A DNA stretch of 64,000 nt from Muribaculaceae bacterium (GCA_028689665.1 JAQVCR010000001.1:1-64000); one strand, 5' to 3'. Numbered from the stretch's first letter, positions 7,827-16,995 are shown. A program made the numbers and translations. The notes: a model not told the origin generated them from the letters alone.

Positions 7827-9437
7827 TTATTCTTTATTAGATTTAAGTCGTGCGGCTTCTTTTGCTTTTCGAGCAGCAGTCTGCACACACTCACGCTGAG
7901 CAATAATTACCGATACTCCGTTATATTCGATTTCTTCACGCAATATCTTTACATTATCTTCGTGATGCTTAGGTAGTGGTATGATAATCCTTATATGCTC
8001 CTTCTCCACCCCTAAAGCATTACATATCTGCACTAATTTATTTGTTCCTGCCGAGTCTTGCCCTCCGGTCATTGCGGTAGTGGAATTATCAGATATTATC
8101 AATGTCATTCTCACTTTATCATTAGCAGCATCGAGTAATCCGGTCATACCCGAGTGTGTAAAGGTAGAGTCGCCTATTATTCCTATCGCCGGGTGAAGAC
8201 CTGCTTCTGCAGCCCCTTTTGCCATAGTCAGCGATGCTCCCATGTCTACACAGGTTTTAATGGCACCGAATGGAGGCAATGCGCCCAATGTGTAGCAACC
8301 AATATCGCCAAACACATGTCGATCTTCATAGATAGATAATGCCTCATTTAGAGCGGCATAAGTATCACGATGCCCACAACCTACACATAGTGCAGGCGGT
8401 CTGCCTACTACCCAATCGTCGGTATGCAACTTTACTGAATACTCAACACCAAGCGCAACAGCTAGGGCATCGGGCGAAAGTTCGCCCATACGTGGCAATG
8501 TGCCGTCTAATCGACCTTTAATCTTATTATTTCCAAAGAATCCTCGTATCGACTCCTCATATATTGGATAGCCCTCTTCGGCAATTAGCACCTCATCACA
8601 ACCTTCAATAAATTCAGCTACAATATCGTGAGGCAACGGATATTGCGATATTTTCATCACAGCAATATCAAGATTATTTGCCACTATCACTTCCATTGCA
8701 TAATTATATGAAATTCCCATAGCCAATATTCCCTTCTTTGATTGAGATATTGGCTTTCTGAAGAATGGAGAATTAGCCGAATGCGCCTCCATCACTGCTT
8801 GCTTCTCTATTAGCAATGCATAGCGACGGCGTGCAATTGCCGGTAACAGAATCCATTTGCCGGCTTGGGTATCAAGACTTAAATCATTCGGCTCTCTTGA
8901 CGGCCGACGACTAATAACCGCACGAGAATGCGATAATCGAGTAACGATGCGTATCATCACCGGCACTTGAATTTCCTCTGAATAATCAAGAGCATATATC
9001 ACAGCATCATAAGCCTCTTGTTGAGTTGCCGGCTCGATAAGTGGGAGCATTGCAAAGCGAGCATAGTAACGAGTATCTTGCTCGTTCTGCGAAGAGTGCA
9101 TCGAAGGATCGTCTGCAACAACCACAACAAGCCCTCCTTTTACGCCTGTCATGGCCGAGTTCATAAAAGCATCGGCGGCGACATTCAGTCCCACATGCTT
9201 CATACACACAATGCTGCGTTTCCCCGCATACGACATACCAAGAGCCGCCTCATAGGCTGTCTTTTCATTTGCAGCCCACGAACATCTTATTTTACGTTCT
9301 TTGGTTTCCGGCGAATTTTGTATAAATTCTGTAATCTCGGTGGATGGAGTGCCGGGATAAGCATAGACGCCCGAAATACCGGCGTCGATTGCTCCGCATG
9401 CAATAGCTTCAGCACCTAGTAACAAATCATTTTTCAT
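7827..9437 (-). CDS. iorA: Indolepyruvate ferredoxin oxidoreductase, alpha subunit, short form
   Basis: 536 residues, cytoplasmic, thiamine-diphosphate enzyme for oxidative decarboxylation of arylpyruvates. The N-terminal pyrimidine-binding domain begins LLLGAEAIACGAIDAG and holds YPGTPSTEI. The TPP domain has GDS at 422-424 and DN at 450-451. Cysteines C351, C354 (CVGC), C381 (GDIGC) and C472 are spaced like the proximal-cluster ligands of 2-oxoacid oxidoreductase beta subunits. The protein ends about 15 residues after ECVQTAARK. Archaeal IorA (about 600-650 residues) continues with a two-cluster ferredoxin domain at this point, which is absent here. First gene of the operon. Confidence 0.93.
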   Translation of the reverse strand: MKNDLLLGAEAIACGAIDAGISGVYAYPGTPSTEITEFIQNSPETKERKIRCSWAANEKTAYEAALGMSYAGKRSIVCMKHVGLNVAADAFMNSAMTGVKGGLVVVVADDPSMHSSQNEQDTRYYARFAMLPLIEPATQQEAYDAVIYALDYSEEIQVPVMIRIVTRLSHSRAVISRRPSREPNDLSLDTQAGKWILLPAIARRRYALLIEKQAVMEAHSANSPFFRKPISQSKKGILAMGISYNYAMEVIVANNLDIAVMKISQYPLPHDIVAEFIEGCDEVLIAEEGYPIYEESIRGFFGNNKIKGRLDGTLPRMGELSPDALAVALGVEYSVKLHTDDWVVGRPPALCVGCGHRDTYAALNEALSIYEDRHVFGDIGCYTLGALPPFGAIKTCVDMGASLTMAKGAAEAGLHPAIGIIGDSTFTHSGMTGLLDAANDKVRMTLIISDNSTTAMTGGQDSAGTNKLVQICNALGVEKEHIRIIIPLPKHHEDNVKILREEIEYNGVSVIIAQRECVQTAARKAKEAARLKSNKE

Positions 9438-9536
9438 GTTTATTTTTTTGTATCACACTATTATTTAAGGAACAATAGTATGTGCATATTTATAATTTTA
9501 GAATGCAATAATTATAAACTATAATAATATAGTCCT

Positions 9537-9544
9537 CAAAAATA
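9537..9544 (-). promoter_or_regulatory. Possible -7 box for the iorAB operon
   Basis: CAAAAATA reads TATTTTTG on the minus strand and fits TAnnTTTG. No convincing -33 box is seen near 9564. It would give a leader of about 90 nt before iorA. The gap 9438-9584 holds no other clear signal. Confidence 0.35.
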
Positions 9545-9584
9545 GCAATTTTTAAGTAAATAATCGATATTATTATCAGTTTTT

Positions 9585-12278
9585 CTATTTTTCGACGCTA
9601 ATTTCACATGGAATCCATGCCCAAAACAGCGAACCTACGCCCGGCTCGGATTTAAATCCCACATTGCCTCCCTGCCCCTCTGCAATGGCTTTGCAAATGC
9701 TGAGTCCCAGCCCTGTGCCTTGCGCAAAACTATCAAGTTTCTCAAAGCGTTGAAATACCCTACTTTGCTTTTCATAGTCTATCCCTATCCCCGTATCTTT
9801 GACATAAATATACAGACCCTCGTTTTTATATTTATATCCAATCGTTACCGACCCTTCGGGGGTGTATTTAATTGAATTTGTGGCATAATTAGTAATAATC
9901 TGCCCCACTCTATTCCTATCAAATATTACACTACATGATTTATAAGGGCTGTCGATAATAAATTCTAGCCCTTTATTTCTAGCTCTAAGCTCTAGCCCTC
10001 TTACAAAATCATTGAAAAATTTAGTAAAATCAAAGGTCTCTATTTTAAGGTCAATCGTTCCTGCCTCTATTTTCGACAAATCTAGAATATCGTTTATAAG
10101 GCGCAACAACAAATCTGAATTAGTATTGATTATATCAATATATTCTGCCTTCGTTACCTTGTCTTCTTCTTCTTGCAACAACTCGGAAAATCCTACAATT
10201 GCATTTAACGGAGTACGTATCTCGTGGCTCATATTTGCCAAGAATGCCGATTTTAATTGATCAGCCTCCTCTGCATTCTTTTTCTCACTTTCCAGATGCT
10301 TCTGCGCCAACTTAAAGTCGGTATTATCTTTCCTAAAGCCTGTGTATCTTAATACTTTTCCCGTTGTCATATCTTTTTCAAGTGGGATACAACTAATTCT
10401 CACAAAATGAAGACTCTCATTTTTGCCCAACTTGATATATGTGTCGAATGAGAATGTACGGTCTTCACCTAAATCCAGCTCATCAAAAAATTTGATTAAC
10501 GATTGTGTATCCGAATAAAATTCTTTAGGTATTATCGAACCATCTTCGACACCTAATTCATTGGTTACCGTAACTTGATGCGTCGCTACATCATAGTCCC
10601 ACTGCATTATATCACTACTCTTTATCGACAACTCTGTCTTTAAACGATATTCTTTTAGCTCAGCACTCTCTCTTACCGATTTGGTTATATTTTTTATGAC
10701 TATTGTAATCTGGGTAATATCTGTAGCATCTTGATATTTTGGTGCCATTATACATTCATAATATCTTAATTCACTATCCATCTGAAGTCTAAAAATCTGA
10801 GAGATTTTATCACTTTTACGAGTTACAATCTTATCTATACTCTCATTGAATCGTTCTATATCCTCTTCAAATGTCATTTCGCCTAGCGTTGACTTCGTTA
10901 TCGAAATATCATCAAGCCGATCGGTTAAAATCTGCGTGAAACTTTTAGATTGAATATCATATATCCATCCTGTTATGCCTCCGGCTTCCATTGTAAGACT
11001 TAAATTACGCGAAATTTCTTTAATCTTATTCTGTTCTTCTACCTCTGTATTAATATCCCTTATTGCTATTATTATAGTATTATTGGCTTTCTCTTTTTTG
11101 ACTTTGGCACACTCAATTTGATGATAAAGCCATTGATTATTAGCCATCTTTAAACGCACTTTTATCGTATTTTCTTCAGTCCAATCACCTTTAAGAATAT
11201 TACTGAAAAATCGAATAAACTGCTCTCTATCATTGCTATGTATCAATTCATATCCTTCTTTAAGAGTTATTCCTCCTAGCTTGAAATATGTTCCTTGAAT
11301 ATTATACAGCTTATTCTTATTTACATCATACCCCAAAACAATAATACGACCTGCACTCATTGCAAGAGAAAGATGCATATTCTTTAGCTGTATTAATTCA
11401 GATTTCTTCTTTACCTGACGCCTTAATATTGTTATAAAGCTATACAGAATGATAACGATTATTACAATTATTATAAGCAATATATAATAATACATAGGTG
11501 TCGATCTCTCGACACGCTGCATAAACCACTTATCAAATATTCTGTCATATTCTCCATTGCGATGCAATCTATATAAAGCTTCATTGACTTTATTTATCAA
11601 TAACCTATCATTTGCAACCATGGTATATGCAATCGATGGCACCTCTACATCTTTGATTATCAGATTATCAATATTATTAGCCTCTATTACATAATCAGCC
11701 AGAAACCTATTAGTTACGACTACGTCATATTTCCCCCTCGACAATTCTTTTATCTCTTCAGAAAAACTCTCCGACTCGATTAACTTGCAAGAATCCACTG
11801 CTTTTAGAAAAAATTCGTAAACATTTGAATTAGGTAAAACAACAATAGAACGATTATTGAGATCCGACAGCTGATTGATTTCGGCCCCAATCCGATAGAC
11901 AATCGAACGACTAATTACTGTAGTGTAATCGCTTAAATAGAATATATCATTACTCTCTTTCTTATATAATTTCCCGGGTATTAAATCTATTTTACCCTCT
12001 TTAAACTCTTTCAAAACTGTTTCCCAATCACCCATTGATAAGTTATAAGGCAATTGCAATTCATTCATTATCGCCTTTATTAAATCTATATCAAAGCCAT
12101 CGGGTTCACCGTTACTATTAATAAATGAAAATGGGGGAAAATCATTATCACCTTTTATCGTTATTACTTTTGTAGCTGGATGTTGAGCATAAACTAAGAA
12201 TGATGCTTCGCCAAAAGAAATTAGCAATAATGACAGAACAAATAATATTAATCTCTTATTTATTTTAAATGTACTCAC
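9585..12278 (-). CDS. Sensor histidine kinase with periplasmic solute-binding (SBP_bac_3) sensor and PAS repeats
   Basis: 897 residues. A signal-anchor or signal peptide (1-31) is followed by an amino-acid-binding-type periplasmic domain at about 37-252, beginning VITIKGDNDFPPFSFIN. One membrane helix lies at about 263-285. Three PAS-like domains run from about 290 to 660. A HisKA domain follows with phosphoacceptor H685 in NMSHEIRTP, then an ATPase domain with N801 in the N-box, DTGIGID at 828-834 and GTGLGLS. No receiver or output domain is fused and no response regulator lies nearby. The architecture is BvgS/EvgS-like without the C-terminal relay. The ligand is unknown; small amino acids or organic acids would be usual for this sensor. 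Confidence 0.9.
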   Translation of the reverse strand: MSTFKINKRLILFVLSLLLISFGEASFLVYAQHPATKVITIKGDNDFPPFSFINSNGEPDGFDIDLIKAIMNELQLPYNLSMGDWETVLKEFKEGKIDLIPGKLYKKESNDIFYLSDYTTVISRSIVYRIGAEINQLSDLNNRSIVVLPNSNVYEFFLKAVDSCKLIESESFSEEIKELSRGKYDVVVTNRFLADYVIEANNIDNLIIKDVEVPSIAYTMVANDRLLINKVNEALYRLHRNGEYDRIFDKWFMQRVERSTPMYYYILLIIIVIIVIILYSFITILRRQVKKKSELIQLKNMHLSLAMSAGRIIVLGYDVNKNKLYNIQGTYFKLGGITLKEGYELIHSNDREQFIRFFSNILKGDWTEENTIKVRLKMANNQWLYHQIECAKVKKEKANNTIIIAIRDINTEVEEQNKIKEISRNLSLTMEAGGITGWIYDIQSKSFTQILTDRLDDISITKSTLGEMTFEEDIERFNESIDKIVTRKSDKISQIFRLQMDSELRYYECIMAPKYQDATDITQITIVIKNITKSVRESAELKEYRLKTELSIKSSDIMQWDYDVATHQVTVTNELGVEDGSIIPKEFYSDTQSLIKFFDELDLGEDRTFSFDTYIKLGKNESLHFVRISCIPLEKDMTTGKVLRYTGFRKDNTDFKLAQKHLESEKKNAEEADQLKSAFLANMSHEIRTPLNAIVGFSELLQEEEDKVTKAEYIDIINTNSDLLLRLINDILDLSKIEAGTIDLKIETFDFTKFFNDFVRGLELRARNKGLEFIIDSPYKSCSVIFDRNRVGQIITNYATNSIKYTPEGSVTIGYKYKNEGLYIYVKDTGIGIDYEKQSRVFQRFEKLDSFAQGTGLGLSICKAIAEGQGGNVGFKSEPGVGSLFWAWIPCEISVEK

Positions 12279-12300
12279 AATGAGAATAAAAAATTTACTG

Positions 12301-12328
12301 CAAATATATAAATTTTCAATTGTTTCAA
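12301..12328 (-). promoter_or_regulatory. Promoter for the sensor kinase
   Basis: CAAATATA at 12301-12308 is TATATTTG on the minus strand. CAA at 12326-12328 gives a TTG 17 nt further upstream. The start site would be near 12294, 16 nt before the gene. It is back-to-back with the btuB promoter. Confidence 0.5.
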
Positions 12329-12369
12329 TAAGACATATCTATTATTTAACACTCTAATAGATAAATATA

Positions 12370-12402
12370 TTGCGAGAGTTCAGTTTTTATTATGTAACTT
12401 TG
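12370..12402 (+). promoter_or_regulatory. Promoter of the btuB operon
   Basis: TTG at 12370-12372 and TAACTTTG at 12395-12402 form a -33/-7 pair with a spacer of about 20 nt. Transcription would begin near 12409, just before the first conserved bases of the cobalamin riboswitch, so promoter and riboswitch support each other. Confidence 0.7.
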
Positions 12403-12410
12403 AGGCGATT

Positions 12411-12595
12411 TTGGTGTCGCTCTTGAATGTTCTGCTTCTTGAGCGGTGAAAAGGGAATCAGGTGAAAATCCTGAACAGATCCGCTGCTGTAAATTCCTCG
12501 ATGTCTCTAAAATTAATTTATCCACTGCAACAACTTTGCGGGAAGGAAATCTTAGAGGGAATAAGTCAGAAGACCTGCCAGAATTTTATTGTTAC
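12411..12595 (+). promoter_or_regulatory. Cobalamin (AdoCbl) riboswitch
   Basis: The leader carries the standard B12-riboswitch core in order: GGTG near the 5' end, AAGGGAATCAGGTGAAAATC (12450-12469), a CCGCTGCTGTAA segment (12481-12492) and the B12 box AGTCAGAAGACCTGCC (12564-12579). It is placed between the promoter and btuB. About 120 nt separate it from the start codon; no T-tracted terminator is evident there, so control by ribosome access is more likely than transcription termination. It should switch the operon off when cobalamin is plentiful. Confidence 0.95.
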
Positions 12596-12717
12596 AAAGC
12601 TTTCGCGAAATAAGGCTTGAGACTTCAATATATTCACGCTAGCAATTATGAGTGATATATCTTAATATTTCTCCCCTTCTTTCCTTTTGCTTTCGATGTT
12701 TTTAATTTTTTAATTTA

Positions 12718-14754
12718 ATGGCAAGAGGTCGCTTCTTATTTTTTTTAATCATTTTGTGTTCGTTTTCATTAACGGCACAATCTAAGCTCGACTCTATTCA
12801 ACACCTTGATGAGGTAAAAATAGTAGCGAGCAAAAGACCTTATGCTACTGTTATCCCGGCGCAGACTCTTCAAGGAAAGGCTTTAGAAAGTCTAAACTCT
12901 CACTCGGTTGCCGATGCAATTCGCTATTTTTCAGGGGTGCAACTTAAAGATTATGGTGGTGTTGGTGGTGTGAAGACTATCGACATTCGCAGTATGGGTT
13001 CTAATCACATGGGCGTATTCTATGATGGTATTCAGCTTGGAAATGCTCAAAATGGGCAAATAGATTTAGGAAAATTCTCTCTCGATAATATTGAAGGAAT
13101 TTCGCTATATAATGGACAGAAAAGCGATATATTCCAATCGGCTAAAGATTTTGGCTCGGCTGGAACGATATATCTTAATACTCGTCGGCCTAGATTTGAG
13201 GGTAATAAAAAGCATAATTTACGTGCAATATTTCGCACCGGCTCATTTGGACTTATAAACCCATCGTTGCTATGGGAATATAAATTATCCGATAACGTAA
13301 ATCTATCCACAAGTATTGAATATACGTCGGCCACAGGGAAATATAAATTCAGATATAAGAAAAATTTCTCCGATGGCACTCTGGCATGGGACACTACGGC
13401 GACAAGGCTCAATGGCGACATTTATGCTTTACGAGCCGAAATTGGTGTGTTTGGACAGATCAATAATGGACAATGGAATATTAAAGCCTATTATTATGAT
13501 TCTGAAAAAGGGATACCCGGCGCAATAGTAAATAATGTGTGGAAAAGCGCACAACGACAATGGGACCGAAATTTCTTTGCACAGGGCTCGTTCAGAAAAA
13601 AATTCTCAAAAGTCTACGATTTTAAGATAAATGCCAAGTATGCTCGCGATTATATGCGCTACAACAATCCCGACACAACGCTAATGTATATCGACAATAA
13701 GTTTTGGCAACAAGAATTGTATATCTCGGCTGTGAATAAATTTAATATCCTGCCTTCGTGGGAAGCGAATATTGCAATCGACTACCAATGGAATTATCTC
13801 GATGCGACATTAAGCCAATTTGCCTACCCTACTCGCAACACTATTCTAATGGCGGCCGCCACTGCCTATCAATGGAATGGGCTGAAGGTACAGGCAAGCG
13901 TGCTAGGGAGCTTTATCAACGACCATAGCAGCACCGAAAATTCGTCCGGTCAACGGGTTGAGAAGAATCAAACCAATAATTATTTCACTCCGGCTCTATT
14001 TTTATCCTATCAGCCATTCAGACTCTACGATTTCTCTTTGCGCACATTCTATAAACGCATATTCCGTATGCCTACTTTCAACGACCTCTTTTACACCGAT
14101 ATGGGTAACGCCTCGTTACGTCCGGAATATGCAACACAATATAATATTGGCGCATATTATAGTATATCGCTATCAGAGTCGATAATAGAAAATTTCAAAA
14201 TCACTGCCGATGCTTATTATAATCTTGTCGATGATAAGATTATTGCAGTACCTAAAGGGACAGGGCAATATCGCTGGATGATGATGAATATTGGCAAAGT
14301 AAAAATTAAAGGTATCGACGTTACTGCGTCGGCTCGTTTCAAACTTCCCTGCTCTGTTCTTCTTAATGCCAACTTAAATTACACCTATCAGCAGGCACTC
14401 GACTACACCGACCAAGATGATAATGGCGATGGTGGCAGCTATAAAGGTGTGATTGCATATATCCCCCGACATAGTGGTTCGCTTATTATTGGAGGGCAAT
14501 ATAAAAATTGGGAATTAAATTACAGCTTTATATATGTTGGCGAAAGGTATCTATCGTCGGCAAACATAATTGAGAATCGAGAGCAACCATGGTACACTCA
14601 CGACATTTCGGGAGCTTACAGCTTCAGAATTAAAGATTTACAATTAAGGCTATCACTTGAGGTTAACAATCTGTTTAATCAGCAATATGATGTAATTCGC
14701 AACTATCCAATGCCGGGGCGTAACTATAAAGCAATACTCAAAATTGATATTTAA
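12718..14754 (+). CDS. btuB: TonB-dependent vitamin B12 receptor
   Basis: 678-residue outer-membrane receptor for cobalamins. The signal peptide ends at about residue 21 (SLTAQ). The plug lies at about 30-150, with LDEVKIVASKRP near the TonB box region, IDIRSMGSNHMGVFYDGIQL and GISLYNGQ. The barrel follows, with the typical late receptor motif DLQLRLSLEVNNLFNQQYDV. Unlike the receptor at 220-2595 it has no carboxypeptidase-like domain. The B12 assignment rests on the riboswitch directly upstream and on the BtuG-like gene directly downstream, since the sequence alone only shows a receptor of the BtuB/siderophore class. Confidence 0.92.
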   Translation: MARGRFLFFLIILCSFSLTAQSKLDSIQHLDEVKIVASKRPYATVIPAQTLQGKALESLNSHSVADAIRYFSGVQLKDYGGVGGVKTIDIRSMGSNHMGVFYDGIQLGNAQNGQIDLGKFSLDNIEGISLYNGQKSDIFQSAKDFGSAGTIYLNTRRPRFEGNKKHNLRAIFRTGSFGLINPSLLWEYKLSDNVNLSTSIEYTSATGKYKFRYKKNFSDGTLAWDTTATRLNGDIYALRAEIGVFGQINNGQWNIKAYYYDSEKGIPGAIVNNVWKSAQRQWDRNFFAQGSFRKKFSKVYDFKINAKYARDYMRYNNPDTTLMYIDNKFWQQELYISAVNKFNILPSWEANIAIDYQWNYLDATLSQFAYPTRNTILMAAATAYQWNGLKVQASVLGSFINDHSSTENSSGQRVEKNQTNNYFTPALFLSYQPFRLYDFSLRTFYKRIFRMPTFNDLFYTDMGNASLRPEYATQYNIGAYYSISLSESIIENFKITADAYYNLVDDKIIAVPKGTGQYRWMMMNIGKVKIKGIDVTASARFKLPCSVLLNANLNYTYQQALDYTDQDDNGDGGSYKGVIAYIPRHSGSLIIGGQYKNWELNYSFIYVGERYLSSANIIENREQPWYTHDISGAYSFRIKDLQLRLSLEVNNLFNQQYDVIRNYPMPGRNYKAILKIDI

Positions 14755-14761
14755 AGACTCT

Positions 14762-15910
14762 ATGAGAATTATTATTAAAATATTTATTCTGTCATTATTA
14801 ATCAGTCTTTATTCGTGTAGAGAAGATGATATTATTTATATTCCGGAGAAGGTGAATGTAGCCACTCCCGAATACACTTCTATCAATGGATTCTATCTAT
14901 TAAACGAAGGAAATATGGGTATGAATAAATGCACTCTCGACTATTATGATTATGCAAAAGGTGAATACACTCGAAACATTTATGGAAATGCCAATCCTTC
15001 TATACCTAAAGAACTCGGTGATGTAGGTAATGATATTGCAATTTATGGCAGCAAAATGTATGCTGTGATAAACACTTCTAATAAAGTGGAAGTGATGAAT
15101 GCCGTCGATGCCACAAGAATAGGACAAATCGACATTCCAAATTGTCGATACATTAAATTTCATAAAGGGTTTGCCTATATCACATCTTATGCCGGACCTG
15201 TCGATATTAATAATGAACATAAACAGATAGGATATGTGGCAAAGGTAGATACTGCTACACTTGAAATTGTGGATAAATGCCTTGTAGGCTATCAACCCGA
15301 CGGAATAGAAATTGTCGACAATAGAATTTATGTCGCCAATTCGGGCGGCTATCTTGTCCCTAATTATGAAAATACTATCTCGGTTATAGATATTAATAGT
15401 TTCACTGAAATAAAGAAAGTAGAAATTGCGCTAAATCTCAGCATATTAGCAGCCGACACAAATGGATATCTTTGGATAGCGTCGCGAGGCGACTATAAAG
15501 ATGTTAACTCCCGTCTATACTGCTATGATGTAAGAAAAGAACGAATCGAGAAAAATTTTGATATTGCTGTCTCTAATATGGCTCTCGACGGCGACTCGCT
15601 TTATATTATAGGCAACCAATGGAACGAAACGACACAAAGCACGACGACAAACTATGCTATCGTTGATATTACAAAAAAAGAAATTGTCTCCACAAATTTC
15701 ATTTCCGATGGCACCGAGGCTTCAATCATTCGCCCTTATGGAATTATTATAAACCCAATTACAAAAGATATACTCCTTTCAGATGCAAAATCTTACGTTA
15801 CTCCCGGCATTCTCTATTGCTTCGACAAAAAAGGGGTAAGAAAATGGAACGTACGCACAGGCGACATTCCGGCTCACTTTGTGTTTCTTGGAAATAATAA
15901 AAACAATTGA
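14762..15910 (+). CDS. BtuG-like surface lipoprotein, YncE-type beta-propeller
   Basis: 382 residues from the ATG at 14762; an in-frame TTG at 14744 lies inside btuB and is less likely. The N-terminus is a lipoprotein signal with lipobox LYSC (C19). REDD directly after the cysteine resembles the acidic export signal that sends Bacteroidetes lipoproteins to the cell surface. The body shows repeated propeller blades (YGSKMYAVINTSNKVEVMNA, VDNRIYVANSGGY, NTISVIDINSF). BtuG of Bacteroides is a seven-bladed propeller lipoprotein that caps BtuB and binds B12 very tightly. The fold, the lipoprotein signal and the location behind btuB fit that role. Function is inferred by family and context. Confidence 0.85.
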   Translation: MRIIIKIFILSLLISLYSCREDDIIYIPEKVNVATPEYTSINGFYLLNEGNMGMNKCTLDYYDYAKGEYTRNIYGNANPSIPKELGDVGNDIAIYGSKMYAVINTSNKVEVMNAVDATRIGQIDIPNCRYIKFHKGFAYITSYAGPVDINNEHKQIGYVAKVDTATLEIVDKCLVGYQPDGIEIVDNRIYVANSGGYLVPNYENTISVIDINSFTEIKKVEIALNLSILAADTNGYLWIASRGDYKDVNSRLYCYDVRKERIEKNFDIAVSNMALDGDSLYIIGNQWNETTQSTTTNYAIVDITKKEIVSTNFISDGTEASIIRPYGIIINPITKDILLSDAKSYVTPGILYCFDKKGVRKWNVRTGDIPAHFVFLGNNKNN

Positions 15911-15912
15911 TT

Positions 15913-16995
15913 ATGAATAAATTAATACTAGCAACTATAATTGCATTTTCTGCTTTTAGCATCAAGGCTGATTCTCAATACATTTCAACTGTGTTTGAAT
16001 ACACGCCGGCTCCCGGACAATTTGTCAACCAAATACCGGAATATGCACAAGGCGATACTAAAGAAACAATGGCTCAAAAAGCCGCCGAATTGATTTGTGG
16101 CGACGAAGGGGGATTAGTTACTCTCGGTGGTTTTGGTGGCTATATCGTGTTTGGATTCGACCACACAATAACAAACATCGCCGGTGAATACGATTTCAGC
16201 GTTCGCGGCAATTGCTTCGGGAATAGCAGCGAACCGGGAATAATAATGGTAGCTAAAGACACTAATAAAGATGGACTGCCAAACGACGAGTGGTACGAAA
16301 TAGCCGGTAGTGAATACTCAAACACTCAAACTATTCATAATTACGAAATCACTTACTCGCGACCGGCAAGCGACAAAGATAATATTATATGGACTTCTAA
16401 CCAGAACACAAACGGCTATATTCCTCGTAATATTTTTAACACTCAACCATATTATCCACAATGGATTAATCAAGACAAGATTACTCTAAATGGCACAAAA
16501 CTTAGAGACAACGCTGTCCTTGTAGCCGAAATATATCAATTAAAGCCTTTCGAGTGGGGATATGCCGACAATTACCCAAACACTGACACTCAAAGTGGAA
16601 TAAAAATAGATTGGGCTGTTAAAGCCGACGGAACACCTGCCAACCTCGATGGAATAGATTTTGTGAAAGTATATACAGCTCTTAATCAAGTGTGTGGAAA
16701 TATCGGTGAGACATCGACCGAAATATCGGGGGCTGTCGACCTTCACTACTCAGGCGGCGCAGCTCTTAACCAAACAGCCGACAAAGAAATAACTATTATG
16801 AGTGCATCTGCTTCTTCCCTAATTATCAAGAATAGCGGAAACGATGCAACGGCTGGTATATACGCAATAAATGGAAGCATAATTATGCAATTAGAAATAT
16901 TATCGGGCATTTCAAATATAGACATTTCCAATCTCCAAAGCGGAATTTACATTTTAGCTACAACCAATAATAATCTAAAATTTATTAAACAATAA
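15913..16995 (+). CDS. Secreted protein of the B12 operon with T9SS-type C-terminal tail
   Basis: 360 residues from the ATG at 15913, three bases past the btuG-like stop. A cleavable signal peptide (about 1-18, ending SIKA) has no lipobox. The central domain has GGFGGYIVFGFDHTI and DTNKDGLPNDEWYEIAGSEY, a pattern known from cell-surface proteins adjacent to B12 receptors in Bacteroidetes. The last 70 residues look like a type A sorting domain (AGIYAINGSIIMQ, then LQSGIYILATTNNNLKFIKQ) but lack the usual YPNP opening. It may be a B12-binding surface protein comparable in role to BtuH, delivered by the T9SS rather than lipidated. That role is inference. Confidence 0.75.
   Translation: MNKLILATIIAFSAFSIKADSQYISTVFEYTPAPGQFVNQIPEYAQGDTKETMAQKAAELICGDEGGLVTLGGFGGYIVFGFDHTITNIAGEYDFSVRGNCFGNSSEPGIIMVAKDTNKDGLPNDEWYEIAGSEYSNTQTIHNYEITYSRPASDKDNIIWTSNQNTNGYIPRNIFNTQPYYPQWINQDKITLNGTKLRDNAVLVAEIYQLKPFEWGYADNYPNTDTQSGIKIDWAVKADGTPANLDGIDFVKVYTALNQVCGNIGETSTEISGAVDLHYSGGAALNQTADKEITIMSASASSLIIKNSGNDATAGIYAINGSIIMQLEILSGISNIDISNLQSGIYILATTNNNLKFIKQ

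Noticed and set aside
7820-7903. In-frame N-terminal extension of iorB inside the iorA gene
   Set aside because: The extra 28 residues have no family counterpart, overlap iorA by 77 nt, and the ATG at 7819 gives the canonical IorB start.
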